NCBI GenBank assembly: GCA_947591565.1
Contig: CANQDH010000028.1
Location: forward strand, 1 to 10,077
DNA: 10,077 bases
From: an uncultured Bacilli bacterium
GTDB lineage: Bacteria; Bacillota_I; Bacilli_A; RF39; UBA660
Direction of reading: 5' to 3'
The notes under the pieces are model-generated. The model ran no database searches and was not told where the DNA came from. It saw only the letters and a program-made list of their open reading frames with translations. Below, one piece after another: positions 8,824-10,077 of the stretch (positions within the stretch are counted from its first letter, which is position 1; every line of letters starts with the position of its first letter). A program made the position numbers and the translations under genes.

Positions 8824-8893
8824 CTTTTTTAGCCTCATAACATGTAACCAAGTTATCATGTTTTCTTTCATCTTTTATAAAAATATAATTCAT
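8813..8893 (-). CDS. Possible leader ORF (26 codons) overlapping the metallopeptidase start
   Basis: The ATG at 8891-8893 has GTGGTGAAA just upstream. The product is a 26-residue, charged, Lys/Asp-rich peptide beginning MNYIFIKDERKH and ending in KKDVI. Its TAA (8813-8815) lies a few bases inside the preferred metallopeptidase start at 8823, in another frame, and the GAGG of that start lies within this ORF. The arrangement suggests translational coupling or attenuation. It may equally be chance, and I recognise no homologue. Confidence 0.35.
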   Translation of the reverse strand: MNYIFIKDERKHDNLVTCYEAKKDVI

Positions 8894-8927
8894 AATTTTC
8901 ACCACTTTTTATGTAAAACTGTTTTAT

Positions 8928-8956
8928 ATATTATCATAAAATAGAACTACCCGCAA
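8928..8956 (-). promoter_or_regulatory. Candidate weak promoter of the leader ORF/metallopeptidase unit
   Basis: The minus strand has TTGCGG (8951-8956), a 17-base spacer and TAATAT (8928-8933). An overlapping GATAAT (8930-8935) is the better -10 but gives only a 15-base spacer. The match is weak; the call rests mainly on its position about 35 bases before the leader ORF. The rest of 8960-9050 is AT-rich sequence in which I see no feature. Confidence 0.3.
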
Positions 8957-9105
8957 CATTTTTTAAAATTTATATCAAGCAACTTTCACCATTTCACAAA
9001 TATTATTACTTGTATTTTCATTATGAAATGTACATTAATCAATATGCTAGTTATTCTATTTTTAGATGTTTCCTATTTAACTTTTGTTCTATTTGAGAAA
9101 TGACT

Positions 9106-9195
9106 TTATTTTTTTGCGCCGGAACCAATATTAACCATTTTCCCAACCTAGGAAAAATGGTCATCAACCAAATTCCAACTTTTTTTACAAACTAT
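9106..9195 (-). pseudogene. Remnant resembling DinD (DNA damage-inducible protein D)
   Basis: In the same minus-strand frame as the BRO remnant, and just past its stop, translation gives NLVDDHFS-stop-VGKMVNIGSGAKK-stop. This matches the DinD signature I know from E. coli (DDHFEEILDMVKIGSNAKR) and from Firmicute homologues (DHF.EVGKMV.IGSGA.R). The TAG at 9149-9151 sits where the family has Glu. The preceding VCKKVG, in another frame, fits the family's CK.SG segment and implies a frameshift near 9175. Only about 30 residues of a family of about 270 remain, and nothing recognisable of the family follows the final stop. Identification rests on one short motif. Confidence 0.5.
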
Positions 9196-9651
9196 ATAAT
9201 ATTTCTTTTAGCCTAGATTCAATCCATTTATTAGAGTATCCTCTTTTACGATAATAGTTAATTGTCCTTTTAATAGCAATTTCAAGATCAAATACTTCAT
9301 CAATTCTCTCACTATCTAAATTGGCAAGTAAGATTTTAAATGGTTCTGCTTTAGGCGATGGAACTGATTCTATAAGTCGTAATATTCCTTTTGCATCAAG
9401 TGTATCTGTTAAATAATTTTTGCCATCTTTTGTAGATTTCATTTTCAGTTTAACGATTTTTTCGTGCAGCCTACTACCTTCTTGTTTCAACTTTCTTTTT
9501 AAATCACTTCAATAATTTCTTGGGATATTAGCATAGTGCTTATTACATCTACCACACTAAAATAATACTCCTCCTTTTCATTATCCCAAATGCTTCTTAT
9601 TTCCTTGTTTTCAAATAGATTTGAAATTATTTCTAATTTGTTTTATTTCAT
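9185..9651 (-). pseudogene. Decayed BRO-N family / phage antirepressor-like gene
   Basis: The remnant is spread over two frames. Frame A, from the ATG at 9649-9651 behind GAGGG, reads MK-stop-NKLEIISNLFENKE, then IRSIWDNEKEEYYFSVVDVI, the usual BRO-N start. Frame B continues with NIPRNY-stop-SDLKRKLKQEGS, KLKMKSTKDGKNYLTD, IPSPKAEPFK-like VPSPKAEPFK, and GYSNKWIESRLKEI. Lesions: codon 3 is TAA (9643-9645, probably from CAA), there is a net frameshift at about 9525-9535, and TGA stands at 9509-9511 where the family has Trp (PRNYW). The C-terminal part beyond RLKEI is missing; relatives are roughly 250-290 residues. The 101-codon open piece at 9185-9490 has only a TTG to start from and is not an intact gene. 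Such proteins occur in prophages and genomic islands as DNA-binding antirepressors. Confidence 0.8.
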
Positions 9652-9689
9652 ATAAACCCTCGGCAAAAGCATAATAACATAAAAATATA

Positions 9690-9718
9690 ATTTTATTAAG
9701 TGTCTTCTATTTTATCAA
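9690..9718 (-). promoter_or_regulatory. Promoter of the BRO-like pseudogene
   Basis: The minus strand has TTGATA (9713-9718), a 17-base spacer and TAAAAT (9690-9695), each matching 5 of 6 consensus bases. It lies about 40 bases before the original ATG at 9651. The promoter survives although the gene is dead, which points to recent decay. It diverges from the toxin promoter at 9761. Confidence 0.5.
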
Positions 9719-9760
9719 TATGCAAATTTTTTAAATTATCCTAATTTTAGTATAAATATC

Positions 9761-9790
9761 TTGCAATTATGAACAAACGTTTGATATAAT
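9761..9790 (+). promoter_or_regulatory. Strong promoter of the small hydrophobic peptide transcript
   Basis: -35 TTGCAA (9761-9766), an 18-base spacer and -10 TATAAT (9785-9790) extended by TG one base upstream (TGATATAAT). The expected start is the G at about 9797, which is exactly the first base of the block complementary to the transcript's 3' end. That agreement supports both calls. Confidence 0.75.
9770..9783 (+). promoter_or_regulatory. LexA/DinR-type SOS box between -35 and -10
   Basis: TGAACAAACGTTTG keeps the GAAC-N4-GTT core and fits the Gram-positive LexA (DinR) consensus CGAACRNRYGTTYC at every position except the first and last. It fills the spacer of the 9761-9790 promoter, where a bound repressor would block RNA polymerase. 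I saw no other GAAC-N4-GTT site when scanning the window by eye. LexA control is inferred. Confidence 0.65.
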
Positions 9791-9796
9791 GCAATT

Positions 9797-9822
9797 GGAT
9801 ACATTTGAAATATATCAGATGC
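9797..9822 (+). ncRNA. 5' end of toxin mRNA, complementary to its own 3' terminator
   Basis: GGATACATTTGA (9797-9808) is the exact complement of TCAAATGTATCC (10017-10028). ATCAGATGC (9814-9822) is the exact complement of GCATCTGAT (10000-10008). The two blocks are collinear, giving 12 + 9 bp around an internal loop of 5 and 8 nt. Such 5'-3' fold-back is a hallmark of inactive type I toxin mRNAs such as hok and aapA1. Confidence 0.7.
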
Positions 9823-9826
9823 TTTC

Positions 9827-9856
9827 CCTTTCAATTATCAAAAGATAAAAGAAAGG
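9827..9856 (+). promoter_or_regulatory. Hairpin masking the toxin Shine-Dalgarno
   Basis: CCTTTC (9827-9832) pairs with GAAAGG (9851-9856). After a symmetric AA/AA internal loop, TTATC (9835-9839) pairs with GATAA (9844-9848), closing an AAAA tetraloop. GAAAGG is the 5' part of the extended Shine-Dalgarno AGAAAGGTGGTGGT, a near copy of the full anti-SD complement AGAAAGGAGGTGAT. The hairpin would therefore limit ribosome access. Confidence 0.65.
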
Positions 9857-9867
9857 TGGTGGTGCTT

Positions 9868-9945
9868 ATGACAAAAAGAGAATTTTCTCTATTTATTATA
9901 ATACTGCTATTATTCTTTATAGTAATAACCTTACTATTTAAATAA
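9868..9945 (+). CDS. Small hydrophobic peptide (25 aa), candidate type I toxin
   Basis: Peptide of 25 residues: a short, mostly basic, polar N-terminus MTKREFS, then one hydrophobic run FIIILLLFFIVITLLF (9-24) long enough for a single membrane helix, and a final Lys. It stops on TAA followed by a second in-frame TAA. The ATG lies 4 to 5 bases after an unusually extended Shine-Dalgarno (AGAAAGGTGGTGGT), a trait of Gram-positive holin-like and TxpA-type toxins. It also sits within a dedicated promoter-to-terminator unit of about 240 nt. Size and composition fit membrane-depolarising type I toxins such as TisB (29 aa) or Hok, but I recognise no specific family. Regulation would be at three levels: the SOS box in the promoter, the SD hairpin, and the 5'-3' fold-back. 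No antisense RNA could be placed with confidence. A harmless SOS-induced membrane peptide is the alternative. Confidence 0.65.
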   Translation: MTKREFSLFIIILLLFFIVITLLFK

Positions 9946-9951
9946 TAAAAA

Positions 9952-9983
9952 CATCTGATTTCAACAATCGTTGATTTCAGATG
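9952..9983 (+). ncRNA. Structured hairpin in the toxin mRNA 3' UTR
   Basis: CATCTGA (9952-9958) pairs with TCAGATG (9977-9983). After a TT/TT internal loop, TCAAC (9961-9965) pairs with GTTGA (9970-9974) around a 4-nt loop AATC. It starts right after the tandem stop codons. No U-run follows, so it is not a terminator. Its left arm carries the same CATCTGAT as the terminator and could also pair with the 5' block ATCAGATG, offering an alternative fold. Confidence 0.6.
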
Positions 9984-9994
9984 CATTCCATAAG

Positions 9995-10040
9995 GGATAG
10001 CATCTGATTCTCTCAATCAAATGTATCCTTTTTTTATTTT
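9995..10040 (+). terminator. Intrinsic terminator of the toxin transcript
   Basis: GGATA/TATCC, a bulged G, CAT/ATG, one C-A mismatch, then TGATT/AATCA around the loop CTCTC (9995-10028), followed by seven Ts and ATTTT (10029-10040). The right arm is the sequence complementary to the transcript's 5' end, so terminator stem and fold-back duplex compete for the same strand. The minus strand has no U-run after the stem, so it works in one direction. Confidence 0.82.
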
Positions 10041-10043
10041 ATG

Positions 10044-10059
10044 CAAGGTATCCTTGACA
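10044..10059 (+). promoter_or_regulatory. Possible promoter -35 with inverted repeat at window end
   Basis: A perfect TTGACA (10054-10059) stands 18 bases before the window end, so its -10 would fall at or beyond the edge. The inverted repeat CAAGG-TAT-CCTTG (10044-10056) overlaps it and could be an operator. Only half of the promoter can be seen. Confidence 0.3.
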
Positions 10060-10077
10060 CATACATCATAACATAAA

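Noticed and set aside
8928..8960. Short minus-strand reading frame starting MLRVVLFYDN, faintly like a Cas2 start
   Set aside because: It stops after 11 codons, has no RBS, and no CRISPR repeats or cas genes are present.
9051..9165. 37-codon ORF (ATG around 9163-9165) ending at 9051, with a tail like HsdS (QKNKVISQIEQKLN)
   Set aside because: It overlaps the DinD-like remnant in another frame, has no clear RBS, and its similarity rests on a very short stretch; kept only as a possible third scar.
9509..9511. TGA as Trp (genetic code 4), since TGA stands at a conserved Trp of the BRO-like gene
   Set aside because: Trp codons checked in the intact genes are TGG, the permease gene ends naturally on TGA, and the same pseudogene also has a TAA and a frameshift.
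9774..9783. CAAACGTTTG palindrome as a site for some other repressor
   Set aside because: It is contained in the longer SOS-box match, which explains it with a named consensus; a separate call would be redundant.
9895..9900. Minus-strand TATAAT as antitoxin RNA promoter
   Set aside because: At 17 bases spacing the -35 position reads ACTATA, and no terminator follows on that strand; not listed as a feature.
9831..10016. 61-codon minus-strand ORF across the toxin unit
   Set aside because: It lies antisense to a well-supported promoter, RBS, ORF and terminator. Its opening arises from AT-rich structured sequence, and its translation shows no recognisable motif or RBS.

Overview
The window is very AT-rich and uses the standard code: the Trp codons I checked in hisS, rel and the metallopeptidase are TGG, and the permease gene ends on TGA. 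The gene order comN-secDF-rel-hisS-aspS resembles the Bacillus subtilis comN-secDF...relA...hisS-aspS neighbourhood. SecD and SecF are fused, and the aspartyl-tRNA synthetase is the archaeal-like type also found in many anaerobic Firmicutes. Together this suggests a low-GC Firmicute of Bacilli or Erysipelotrichia/Mollicutes-relative grade, probably uncultured or gut-associated. I cannot name the genus.

Region 1 (1-7753, all minus strand) is one compact housekeeping operon. Its order of transcription is comN-like regulator, secDF, rel ((p)ppGpp), AI-2E-family permease, hisS, aspS (cut by the window start). Genes overlap or lie 8 to 24 bases apart, nearly all have a visible Shine-Dalgarno, and a promoter (-10 TATAAT) sits just before comN. 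The Rel hydrolase domain carries two substitutions in its HDxxED motif while the synthetase domain looks intact.

Region 2 (7781-8956, minus strand) is a separate unit. A weak promoter precedes a 26-codon leader ORF that overlaps the start of a cytoplasmic HExxH...E (gluzincin-like) putative zinc metallopeptidase. A clear intrinsic terminator follows at 7781-7809.

Region 3 (about 9051-9718, minus strand) is a gene graveyard. It holds a BRO-N/antirepressor-like gene with an intact promoter and RBS but several disabling lesions, running directly into a short remnant that looks like DinD.

Region 4 (9761-10040, plus strand) is the most interesting part. A strong promoter with a LexA/DinR-type SOS box between -35 and -10 drives a transcript of about 240 nt that encodes a 25-residue hydrophobic peptide. 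The Shine-Dalgarno is unusually extended and lies in a hairpin. The first 26 nt of the predicted transcript are complementary, in two blocks of 12 and 9 bp, to the 3' terminator. This has the architecture of a type I toxin mRNA (hok/AapA1-like 5'-3' fold-back) combined with SOS control as in E. coli tisB. The window ends in what may be a further promoter (TTGACA at 10054-10059).
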